Assembly (NCBI GenBank): GCA_950295325.1
Contig: OX485803.1
Span: 62,387,554 to 62,451,553, forward strand
Length of the DNA: 64,000 nt
Source of the DNA: Polytrichum commune
Lineage: Eukaryota; Streptophyta; Polytrichopsida; Polytrichales; Polytrichaceae
Direction: 5' to 3'
The notes under the pieces are model-generated. The model made no database searches. It was not told where the DNA came from and saw only the letters and a program-made list of their open reading frames with translations. Shown here piece after piece: positions 35,129 to 45,947 of the stretch. Within the stretch, counting starts at the first letter, position 1. Each line of letters begins with the position of its first letter. A program made the position numbers and the translations under genes.

Positions 35129-38100
35129 CTAGTCCCACCAACCTCTCAAGTCCATCACACAAACAATTGGCCATGGATTTGTGGGAACTATGTGTTTTGC
35201 TAGTTTTTGGTACTCCATAGTTGAGTTGTCCTCTAGTGTAGAAAATTTAACAATGAAACCTCTTCGTTCATTCATAAGCCCCACACCTAGCTCTAGGTTT
35301 TTGGTAGGCATCATGTACATGAGATATCCGCTTTAGGCCTTGAAGGAAAAGTAACTCTTTAAGATTTTTCTAAAGGAAACAATCCATGTTAGATGTCATA
35401 AGGCTATAATGTAGAAGGCATAGAGGGCAAACTAAACAATGAGAAAAATGTACTTGAGCTCATATACAAAGAGGTTGGTTGCAGTTGTCCGTAAATTGTT
35501 GAGTTGCCTTCGATCAAAGTCATTTAGAGCATCATCCTTGGCGGTATATGTAAGCATATCATTACCCAAAGCTCTTAAATAATGATCATTCTCATGGCTA
35601 ACATCCATGATTTTGATGGTAAAGCATGGTGAATTCAAGTCCACTATTAACATTTCTTGAAGAGCCATTGCAATGCCTAAGTTGTTGTAGAGTATTAGGT
35701 GAACACACTCCTCAACGAATCCCATTGAGCATGCTTACAAATGTTTATATCTTACTATCAAAGACTTTGAACTAACTCTAGTTGCACATCAAAAAAAAAA
35801 ATGTCACAACAACTAGCTTGGAAAACAAAGTACTTTTATGGGTTTTTAGTTTCACAAGTGGTAACTGGTAAAAATCACATGTTACAACTAGTTGCATATC
35901 TTCCCAAACCTTCTCTACTTTCTTTCCCTTGATACATCTTGCAATATGTTCCAAAGTGTCAAAAAACTATCCATCTGTCATATTAATCTCATCCATAATC
36001 AAGGCCTTGGCTTTTAGCCAACATTCTCCTACATTCGGGTGCAAGCACGGTCAAGTATACCAAACAATGCTCCGGTACACTAACCATGATTGTTTTGGTC
36101 AAACACCTATAAGTAGTAGCAAAGTGTTGTTTAAATTGAATTTTTTTCATGGTGATCTCTATTGTTATATTAAATACTCAAATTCAAAATATCAAGACGA
36201 GATCTTCATAAGTTATCATTAAAAAAAATGCTCAAACAAAATGGCTAAATATGGTTTTGGATGTAAATTTCATGACCTTAAATATTTTAAAATTAGAACT
36301 TGTTTTCATATTCCTTGAATTCATTATAAACTTGAGGGCATCATTTAAAAAATTATAAGAAAACAACAATTTATGTTATTTTATCATAGATATGTCTTTT
36401 TAATAATCACTTGTTCGATATCACCTACTTGCACACCACTTGCAACATCTTCTAGTACATGTAGAGTTTTCTTGAATTTTTTCCTCAACATGATTTGCTT
36501 GGCTTTGTAGATCAATGTGTTATTAATTATTTATGATTTTTTTTCACATAATTCAAAGTTAGCATATACCGTAGTTTAATAGCAGGTTCAGCACAAAATA
36601 ATTCTAAAAATAGATGTCTAACATTTTGGAATATTATTGGCATTTTTTGCCGAACATAAAATTAATTATTTTTCAAAATTGCCTAAAAGTATGAAATTTT
36701 TACTTCTCACTAGAGTTTTACTTACAGTGGAAGCATATGTGAATTTTGAAGGAGAGAAGGTGCTCCTTTTGTAATCAAGCTCACGTACATTAGTCCACAA
36801 AGAATATGGGTTAAGAAGTAGCAAGACTCTAGGCGAGGCTTTTCAAATGTGTTGTACACAAATTTTTGGAGTCCAATTGAGCATAGAAGATGAAGTTTTT
36901 ATAGAATTTTGTCTGCTAACAAAAGTTGAGAAATCAATCCTTCTTCCACCTCCAACAAGTTTTGTGTCAAAATAAGTCTTTATGCAAAAGATATGGACAA
37001 AACATTGCAGCCGTGTAAAGATCAAAAAATTAAAATGCGTTCATAACAGTTTTTTGGAGCTCATTTGTGCATAGAAGATCAACTTTTTTGGAATTTTGTT
37101 GGTCTAAGAAAAGTTTAGAAATCAAGTAATATTTCACCTCCAACAAATTTTATGTCATTTGAAGACTCTATGCAAAAGTTATGCATGTTATAAAAATGAC
37201 GTCTAACTAGGTGCTTCACCTCAAAGTTTACATATCCCATATGCATTGTTGAACACAACTCCACTCTACTTGCATAAAGCACAGAGCATTCTCAACTCTT
37301 CACTCACATCTTACTTGTCATTCAATGCAAGAGAGATGTACAAGATATAAGTTGAAATAGAAAATTAAAAATGAATGTAAGCCGAATTTTTAAAAATTAA
37401 AAGAGAAAATTGCCGAAAATATGAATATACTATTTTTAGGTGCCGAACCTACTTTTTGAACTTTAATTAAATATTAGGCAGCAAGTTGCCTAACCTGCTA
37501 GTAAACTACGGTAGTCTTGAATCAATTTCACTTAAAACCTATGTATGGTTTAGGAGTTGTCTTGCCTTGCCTTGCCTTGTACTCGTTCCTCTTGCTAATC
37601 TACAAGAAAATATCTTGTTGTATCAGTAAAGATTAACATGGAAAACATGATGTTTGTAGGTGAAGCTTTGAGAAAAATGTTAGTAGTGATCATAGGAGTT
37701 GCATTCAACAAGATTTGAGGAGGAGAAACCAAAAAAACATGGGTAATTATGTCTATTGCACACCTTGAGACCTATGACCACATAATCATTTAGAAAGTCG
37801 ACATTGCACATAAAGAGGAGAATGACCAAAATCCTAAAACCCTCATAAGATCCATATTTATAATTTGTTCCCAATTACAAAATAAGTCTCATGCTATACT
37901 AAATGTATAGAGTAGACGCACAATATACCCTTGTGTTGGGGTAAGATATTGGCCAAGTGACATGTCAGTCATCATGCTTCAATTCACTAAATGATAAAGT
38001 TTCACCTTTGTTGCAAGTTGTTATTTGGTCTCATTTTCGACCCCATTCCCAACAAACTAGTGAACAATCATGCCTCCAAAGCCACATGTTGTTAATCTAG

Positions 38101-38265
38101 TTGAAGCAATCACAAATAAAACATCTTCACCATATTTACTATTAAGTACCCATAATGCATCATCTAAGATGAATGTTTTTCATGTCCCAGCAAATCTTGT
38201 CACAAACTCAAATTTTCCCTTTGCAATAACTTTGAGAACTTGCATATGTTACTTTTAGGGAGTTG
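35129..38265 (-). pseudogene. Decayed PIF1-like DNA helicase, broken by stops, frameshifts and a TIR element
   Basis: Reading the - strand from about 38260 downward, helicase motifs appear in PIF1 order. Motif I is decayed: KGKFEFVTRFAGT, then a stop and KTF, against GSAGTGKT. Motif Ia-like IASTRLTTCGFGGMIVH follows. After the TIR element (36569-37511) comes motif II, KAKALIMDEINMTDG then a stop (about 36010), followed by LVVTCDFYQLP (family GDFFQLPPV). Then come YTAKDDALNDFDRRQL (35432-35725 frame) and MPTKNLELGVGLMNERRGF (35129-35320 frame; family KNLELGxGLVNGARG). The last third of the helicase is absent. PIF1 helicases unwind DNA and also occur as the helicase half of Helitrons; no HUH Rep motif was found, so a host-type gene or an orphan Helitron piece are both possible. 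Confidence 0.75.
36569..37511. mobile_element. Non-autonomous TIR element, 943 bp, copy A
   Basis: The ends are inverted: CCGTAGTTTAATAGCAGGTT at 36569, and at 37511 the complement of CCGTAGTTTACTAGCAGGTT. Both are flanked by TA (36567-36568, 37512-37513). A near-identical copy lies in inverse orientation at 57952-58895. TA flanks suit the Tc1/mariner superfamily, but the TIR is not the Stowaway consensus. No transposase. It sits inside the PIF1-like remnant. Confidence 0.85.
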
Positions 38266-38957
38266 GTGTGGCAACTTCTAGAACTCATTGAATAGTTGTT
38301 GTCATCTTTGTTGCGTTCATAGTCATAACCAATTTCACAATTTTTAGATGCAATTCAATTCAAACAATAAACGCACATATTGGATGATTCAATGAGACAC
38401 CATGATGGAAAAGTTGAATCATTGAAGTTTATAAACACATGAAGAGTTGCTAGATGAGGAAGCAAGTGGCATTGTTTTGGCATTTGGAGGAAATGTTTGT
38501 TTCTATGAAGACTCCCAAGATACAAAATGATTTATATAACAATTAGAAGGCATGATAATTTGTCTACCATAATAAGGATTGCTGTAATGGTTTGCTTGCG
38601 GTAGTGTTGTGTGTTGGAGATAACGATCCACCAACTCAAGCGCTCCAGGAGTGATGGCGAAGCGGAACTCGGTTGCAGAGAAAACTCGCCAACCACTCTT
38701 GGGAGTCTCACAAAGCCCATTTAGGAGTAAGTGAGAAACACCAAAGAATGTGAAGAACAACCATCAGATAACTGGTAGAACCCAATAGGTAACCAACCAA
38801 CTAGAACAACGAGGAGTGCAAAGCAAAAAGCGTGATATGTCGAAAAACGACAAACACAACACAAGAAGAAACCATGATGCTACAACATGCAAACACTGAG
38901 GAGTTGGACCCAAATGAGAGAGGGAGAATATATCAAATCTATATGTGGATCTAGGAG
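38266..38957. other. Spacer upstream of the helicase remnant
   Basis: A - strand frame at 38503-38760 lies where the N-terminal part of the PIF1-like gene would be, and includes GWRVFSATEFRFAITPGALE. I do not recognise it as any helicase part. Nothing else seen. Confidence 0.3.
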
Positions 38958-39970
38958 ATGCAAGAGGAGGAAAAACATCACACACTATCAACATTAGAGT
39001 TTTACCCTGCACTCATAAAATGGGTGCACATAAGCACCATTGCCTTGTGCCTACACACACCACAACACTCATCCATCAATGCTAACCCCCACAATCTACC
39101 CACCAAACTATCACCCACCAATGACAACACCCACAATCTACCCACTAAGTTGTCACTTTTCCACTTCAACTTCAACAAACTACCCACAAAATTTTCACCC
39201 ATCAATGACAACTCACCCACTCAAATGCCACTCCTCAATACCAAACTACACAAAACACTCATCAAACTACCACCAAGGTCTACCTCCACAATACAAAAGG
39301 ACTCCACGCACAATAATATCACCATCGCCACCCACACAACACAAAACCACACACACAAAGGTAAGCAAAACCACTTGCACTTACCACCAAACAAGCACAC
39401 ACCCCAAGAAGCTCCAAAAATGCAACTAACACACTATCTATAAACTTACCTCTAAAAAGATATTGCCACCTCCCCTTGCCTCCCCGTGTTGTCCCATGTC
39501 TGCTCCACCCATCCCATAACCTCACAAAAACCCATACACGACAACCAAAACACTGCCAAAACATCAACCCACTATAAGAACAAAATACACCCAATCCAAC
39601 CTCGCGAAAACTCTGAAACCCCGACTTCTACCAGTATTCGACACGACACCTAGACCCCAACAAACTCACACCCTCAAATCAAACAAGCTACCCCCCCTTT
39701 AGGCAGATTACTCGAATCACACGATCAAGCCACAAATACCACCACCCATGACTGACCAATTGCCAAAACACACAACTTGCACGAACAAACCACAAACACC
39801 GCCACCCACAAAACATTGACAACGCATTGCATCAACAAAAGACACATCCTTCTCCCTATTTGCTCTCTTTTCACCACCCTCAACACCCATCGTAGACATA
39901 TTGAATTCCCTACTCTTCCTTTCCTAGAATTCTTATGCACATACTTCCCTCGTTCACATCTTTGTCTACG
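38958..39970. other. Strand-asymmetric C/A-rich kilobase
   Basis: The + strand is almost G-free over about 1 kb, made of C, A and T with short recurring phrases such as CCCACAATCTACCCAC and CACCCATCAATGACAAC. The two + strand frames (38958-39443, 39040-39429) are Thr/Pro/His/Asn-rich by composition alone and look like no protein. The same bias, in the same relation to a retrotransposon 3' end, is seen at 59590-60540. This could be the decayed body of a C/A-rich non-LTR element. Confidence 0.5.
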
Positions 39971-40389
39971 TCAACATACGAGTCGGAAAATGAAATATTG
40001 GATGTGTGCTCTGCATGCTCAAATCAGAATCAAGGCTTTCTTGGTCTAGCATTTCGGGTTGTATGATGTATTCCACCTTTCTGGGTCGAGGGTTTGACTT
40101 CAATAAATGGAGGTGAATGACAATATTGTCACAAAGGGGATCTCAAACTCGAGAGATGGCTGGAAGACAAATAAAGCATTTGCCATTCATTTTTGTGTCT
40201 CCAAGTGTAGTACTTTGCATATCACCGACTTTATGAATCGCCGCTGCTGCTCTTATACGCAACATCAATGTGAGGTTGGTGGAATTGCAAAATGGGAATT
40301 CATTCTACTAAGATTTATTTGGTTTGCAATTGAGCCATGCTCAATTGTTTTTGATGCAATGTACGTAATTTTCATGTTTCACTAAGACC

Positions 40390-40697
40390 TGCCCCAAACA
40401 CTAGACCCCCCATAGATAAAGCCATAAAACTTTAGTAACTAAGCCACTCTCCTCCATCCACCGACAAATGCACTAGAGACTTGGCGACCCAAACCATACT
40501 AACAATCCCCCCTAAAAACTAACCATTTTGGTTCTTGTTACTAGTAACTGGTGACTATAGTGTCTACTCTCGAAAGGGAGGAGTAGATCTTTACCTCCAT
40601 ACCTTTGTCCTGTGGGCATCGGATTGGAGTAGGATCGAACATACACTTCATTCACGTCGGTCTCCTCCGGAGACCGAAGTTTTTCTTCTTCTTGTTT
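40390..40697 (+). mobile_element. Non-LTR retrotransposon 3' end, copy 1
   Basis: Collinear with the reverse complement of 59450-59700. Both run through a CCCTAAAAACTA stretch, a palindromic TTACTAGTAACTGG (TTACCGGTAACCGG in the other copy), GAACATACAC, an 8-bp stem hairpin (CGGTCTCC, TCC, GGAGACCG) and a TTC-repeat tail. A hairpin followed by a short 3' tandem tail is typical of a non-LTR 3' terminus. No coding sequence is recognisable in this copy. Confidence 0.55.
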
Positions 40698-40708
40698 CAC
40701 TAAGACTA

Positions 40709-41921
40709 GGTCTCTTTAAATACCCCCGACAAGTGTTGCACGCGTCAGGGTGGTGGGCATGGGCAACACTGAAAAAAGCTAGAGCCTCGGCCCCCTGACC
40801 TTGGCCTAACCCTCGCATTCTTAAAGGCCGCTTGTCCATATAGCCTAGATTGAGTGCACTTCATTTTCAAGATCCAAAATCCAATATATATGTTCACTTC
40901 CATTGAGTAAATAAGATATTGATCGGTATTTCCTTCTTGAAGTGAAACCGTCAATAAAGCATGTAATTAACTTGGAAGTCAAAAACGCGACAAAACCCTC
41001 ATTAGCATCGAGGTTATAATTTTTGTGACTTACCGTTGAAAGAGTCTTTGTCATTTTAAAATTGGAACTAGAATTAGTGGTTTATTTTTAGTATGTTTAT
41101 TTTATAATATTTTAGTTGATACCTTCTACTTTCACAAAGTATTCATACACACTCAAACTAATTAAGTGTGACCAAATGTAATTAAGTCCAGATAAACTGT
41201 ATTAGGAGGCAATTCAGCGCAAGGCCTAGGTTTCTATTAGTATTCATACACATTCGAACTAATTAAGCCTAATTAAATGCAAGTAAGTGCATTCAGCCTA
41301 ATTAAGTGTAATGAAGCCTAAACAAGTGTAATCAAGCACATCATTCCTCATATCCAAATAAAAGAATGATTAAGTGCATTTTAGAATTAATTAGGCTTAT
41401 TTAATCTGATAAGCATACTTACTGATTTAATTGGGCTTAATTGGGCTTAATTATAATTATTTACACTTAATTACACTTAATTAGTTTTAATGCGTATGAA
41501 TACTTTGTGAAAGTAGAAGGTAATAACTAAGATATCGTAAAATAAACATACTGAAAATAAAACACTAATTTTAGTCTCATTTTAAAATGACAAAGACCCT
41601 TTCAACGATAATGAGAGTTTTGTAATGTTTTTGACTTCGAAGTTAATTACATGCTTTATTGACGGTTTCACTTCGAAAAGGAAATCCCAATCAATTGCTT
41701 ATTTACTCAATGAAAGTGTGAACATATATATTGGATTTTGGACCTTGAAATTTGAAGTGCACTCAATAGGGTTATATGGACAAGCGGCCTTCAAGAACGC
41801 AAGGGTTAGGCCAGGGTCGGAGCAGGCTAGGGTCAAGGGGCCGAGACTTTGGCTTTTTAGGTGCTACCCCTGCCTGCCGCCATGACGCGTGCAACGCTTG
41901 TCGGGGGTATTTAGAGAGACC
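40709..41921. mobile_element. Long-TIR fold-back element, 1,213 bp (Mutator-like candidate)
   Basis: Arms 40709-41168 and 41471-41921 are inverted copies of about 455 bp. Outer ends are GGTCTCTTTAAATACCCCCG on the left and the complement of GGTCTCTCTAAATACCCCCG on the right. The centre (41169-41470) consists of degenerate ATTAAGTG-type repeats. Flanks CACTAAGAC (40698-40706) and CACTAAAAC (41922-41930) could be a 9-bp target duplication with one change, though two bases (TA) separate the left one from the arm. Very long TIRs and a 9-bp duplication suit Mutator-like elements. No transposase. Confidence 0.7.
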
Positions 41922-41930
41922 CACTAAAAC

Positions 41931-44092
41931 TCTTGCCTGAGGTTACGAACTTTGGCTCAGTTCATCATTGTCATCATCAAGTACAATGATTTCTCTCATT
42001 GTATTGTCAAACACAATAACATCACATGTGCTTTTATAATTAATAAACAAGGAATTATAGACAAAGGATTGACTAAAACGTTCACGGCAACATATGGGAA
42101 CTATCTTGGAAGGTAATAAAAAACACAAGATTATAGAGCTCATTAAATTTGTTAAAATCCTTCCTAAGTAAGCTCCAACATTGCTAAGTCATACTTCTAT
42201 TCATGTATTTACTACAATACTGTAATCTGTGAAGAAATATCAACAGTTGAAGATAAATCATAACATAATAAAATATCTAAATTTAAATTTAAAACAACGA
42301 CATTCTTCACACTTAAATCAATTTCTTTAAGTGGTGTTGATTTCTTCTCGATAATGGGTCTACAAAGTTGTAAAGAGGGAGACTTCACGGTGATCTATTC
42401 TTGACTCAAACTCCCTTGAGGTATATAGGCATTAAAGGGGATACTAGAAGTTTAATAATGCCATTTCATCCTCCATGAATGAGCTTATGTAGACACCACG
42501 AAGCTCTCGTTGCCAAAGAGACCGTCAAGAAATAGTCAATGTTCCTACCTAGTTGTGTCACACAAATTTAAGTCTATGATTTTATTGGACTTTGGTCTAT
42601 GTCATGGGCCCCTTGACAATCCCTAAGGCATGCATGCTTTTCATGGGCGCTGCTTTTTTGATATCACAACTCTATTTAAGTGGAGTGTGGTTAGGTGTGG
42701 ATCCAAGAACATGCATTAGAAATACATCATTTGTTTAAAAGGGATTGAATTGCATGTTCAAAAATTGTTAACCGATCTAGGTTGAAAGTCAACACAACTG
42801 AGGGGGTGGCAGGGTGGGGAGGATACGTCATGTGAGGGGTAACACATAAGTGGTGAGGGAGAAACAGTGTATGATATTACACCCCACTAGAATCCTATAC
42901 CTGTGGTGTGGTGTGGTGATTGTAACTTTAGTTAAGTGTTGGTGATATGAATGGGAAGTTCAAACCAATTGCAATCAACAAACATAAATCGTTTACAAGA
43001 GTTCAAACACTATCAACCTCGATAATAGATTTTGGGTATTAGGAGACATTCAACGAAGTTATTAAATGCATCGACAATAAGTTTCCCAAACAATGAACTA
43101 TAGAAGACGAACCAACATTGATGCATGGAAAGAGGTCCCTCCTATTTGCATACATAGAAACAACCCCGTGAGTCATTGTCTATTAAATAAAGTGGAAAAT
43201 CAAAAACCATAATACACATACCCAACTACTCACCAATCTTGAAGTGGTTTAGCTTGTATTATGAGCACAAGCACCTACACACTTCTTTGCATTACCCTCC
43301 ACAACTTTGTCATCTGCATATAGGTTGCACACAAAACATCTAGACCTATGCTGAACGGCAAGTGCAGCCATGACTGCCATAATTTGTGCGATACCCTTGA
43401 ATATTTTAACACACATCCATTCACTTGCCCTTACTCATTCCATTTACACATGAAAACCCAGTATTTCCATAATCAACCAATTAACCACTGAATTCATTAT
43501 AGGAGGAATACAAATATTTTTTTATATGTTAGTTATACAAATGTGATTCTTTGATAGTACCTCGCAACTTCTTTAACATTTATAAAAATTCTTAGAGATA
43601 TCATGTTTATAGCAACACATTATAATATGTTTTAGCCCTTATGTTACTGTAGGTAGAACATAGGGGGTTAACTTGGGAGTCACTTTGTAGACGGTGCCCT
43701 CTAGTAAGCTTTATATACACTTGCTTTTGGAGATAATCGCGAGTTAGTGACTTTGAATTCCTCAAACAAATAGTTGGTGAGTAAAGTCCACCACTTTAAA
43801 TGGAAGCATTTGCCCAAAATCAAAATGAAATAAAAGAATGAAATAATTAATTTTTTTTTAAAAAACTATTGGATGAAATTGTCAATATCTTCTACTGTTT
43901 CTATGCGAATGGTTTCAAACTCGATTGAAAATTTTTTCCCTCCCTTTTAGACTTGTCCTCGTTAAGATTTAAAAGTCTAAATATGAGTTTTCAGTATTTT
44001 TGAAATATTATAATTTCAATCAAAGCCACCTAGGGAGGACGGTATTATAAGACACACATATAATAAATTATAGATTTCATTGAATAGGCTTA
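41931..44092. other. AT-rich spacer, nothing recognised
   Basis: No gene, RNA gene, element ends or tandem array that I can support. All frames are short. Confidence 0.5.
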
Positions 44093-44629
44093 GGGCCACT
44101 TCACACATGACCCAAGAGCCGTGACCTTGTAATGGTGAAGACCATTGACTCCTATCCAAAGGCCATACTATGGGTGTTGGGAAAGTCATTTTATATAGTC
44201 TTGGGCCCTCAAGCATAGTGTGAAGTGAGAATGAACCATGTTGCGGGATCATAGCATATTTTGTTGGCGGGAAAAGATGGAAGGATTTGGTTTAATATTG
44301 TATGTCTCAAACTTTATCAATTTCAGAGAATTACTTGGTGGTGTTTGTCTGTATTGGAATATGCCTTGCAATCTGTCCTGAAATTTGTCATGTTGGAAAA
44401 ATATATTAAAAAAGTCACGATCTCCCAAAATTTGTGTCAAGCGCACCTCTTGGAGGTGGGTCTGATGCAAATTCCAGTAGACCATGCACCCTTATCCACA
44501 ACCTGCCATGTAGGACTCCATGTAGGCTTTTCATCCATGAACTTTACTTTGTGCCTCTACCTTTTTGACCAACGAGAGCTCTTACATTGCCATGGTCACG
44601 GGCCTTCATCCTTGTGTGTGAAGTGGCCC
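44093..44629. mobile_element. Harbinger-like MITE, family GGGCCACTTCACAC, 537 bp
   Basis: Ends GGGCCACTTCACACATGA and TGTGTGAAGTGGCCC are inverted copies with perfect TTA on both sides (44090-44092, 44630-44632), the best-preserved member in the window. The - strand frames inside are not transposase-like. Confidence 0.8.
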
Positions 44630-44932
44630 TTAGGCATGTTGACGATGAGTGCCATCTTGACTAGGTTTTCAGTCTCCAGGGAGATTTTTGGGCATAGTTG
44701 CTCAAAATCCAATCAACCGGTTACAGGTTGTGATCTTTCGGTATTTCTTTATTAGTTCGAGGTATATTCCATAGATTCCTCGAAGATGATTGGTCCTTTT
44801 CATGAAGTCTTGAACTTCAACCAATTATTTCAGAAACTCAACCCATTCATATGTGACTAATGGTTGGTTCTCCCTATTCATTGTAGGTACTTTGAAAACA
44901 ATAGAAAAAATAAAAATACAATGCTAAACTTA

Positions 44933-45416
44933 GGGCCACTTCACATACAAGCCAACAGCCGTGACCATGGAATTGTGAGAGCCCAAAAGAAAGTGTCCAA
45001 AGGCCATCCCAAGACACATCTAAAACCATGTAGTGTGGTCATGGACCCTCAAGCGTATTGTGAAGTCATATGTGACCGGGCCCTCAACTGAATGGTATTT
45101 CACCGAATTTTGATTTATGCATGGTCCTCACATACGATAAATATAATCCATCAACGGTTGTGAGATTTCGGAGTGCCATGGTCTCCCGGTTTTGTGAGAG
45201 GTGATTTTTGAAAATAGTCCAAGTGACCATAAACACGGTCCATTTGATGCCGCTTGGGAACCCGTGTACACTTTTACATCCACCTTGCATTCACATACTC
45301 CGTTGGTCCCTCAAGCGTAGTGTGAAGCGAACTCGGACCGGCTCCGCCTTTTCCACCAATGAGAGTGCTTGGAGTGCAATGGTCACGGGCACTCAGTCTC
45401 GTGTGTGAAGTGCCCC
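44933..45416. mobile_element. Harbinger-like MITE, family GGGCCACTTCACAC, 484 bp
   Basis: The left end GGGCCACTTCACATAC after TTA (44930-44932) and the right end GTGTGTGAAGTGCCCC before AAA are inverted copies; the right duplication is degraded. The interior matches 18981-19699 in inverse orientation. The 44640-44890 stretch between this and the previous element also matches the interior of 18981-19699, so a larger ancestral element probably spans 44093-45416. Confidence 0.7.
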
Positions 45417-45947
45417 AAATGTAGGCCATTTTTATTGAGTTCTAGTTGGCACGAAGGAGAATAAATCAACAACTAGGTATTTGAAAGTAGGGGCCTACGT
45501 ATCTATCTATGTGGCGCATGAAATTCGAGCTTCGAATGAGCGTCGCGGTCGGCACCTGCTTACCGGAGCTCAAAACCCCAGTGGCATAGTGGAGCACAGC
45601 TGCGGATGATGTGCAGGGGCCACTTCCCTGTGTTCGTGAATTGCTTGTGGAGTGGTTCGGATTAAGTGAAGGGTCTATGCAAGTCAACTTAGTTGGACTT
45701 CGAAGCCAGGAGGTTTTGGCATACCGGAAGCTTTGGGATCGCTGATTCACTGCATATTCAGCGAGAGGGATTCAAAGGTTCGGGTGCTTGGGTTGAGCAG
45801 AGGTTCCATTGGTTGGAATCTACGGAAGTGTTGTGAATGGCACGTCAGGAGCAACAACATCCTTGAAACAGAGAGCTGACGATTTTGTGGAGTGTGTGTA
45901 CTATACGAAAACCCTAATTGGCAACGCATCGGGCAGCAGCAGCAGGC
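45417..45947 (+). promoter_or_regulatory. Leader/promoter of the FYVE-ankyrin gene
   Basis: GC-richer stretch before the ATG at 45948, with a telo-box-like AAAACCCTAATTG at about 45908-45920 and a short CAG run (45934-45944) just before the start codon. It begins directly at the end of the MITE at 45416. Confidence 0.4.

Noticed and set aside
36843-37025. 60-codon frame, also present at 58438-58635
   Set aside because: The shared frame simply reflects the duplicated TIR element; no transposase motifs.
35129-38265. Complete Helitron
   Set aside because: No HUH Rep motif and no paired TC/CTRR ends with hairpin were found, so only the helicase similarity is claimed.
39040-39429. 129-codon Thr/Pro-rich frame
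   Set aside because: Composition forced by the G-free strand; two overlapping frames look equally open.
41625-41885. 86-codon frame and its partner at 40745-41054 as genes
   Set aside because: Both lie in the inverted arms of the long-TIR element and differ by its mutations.
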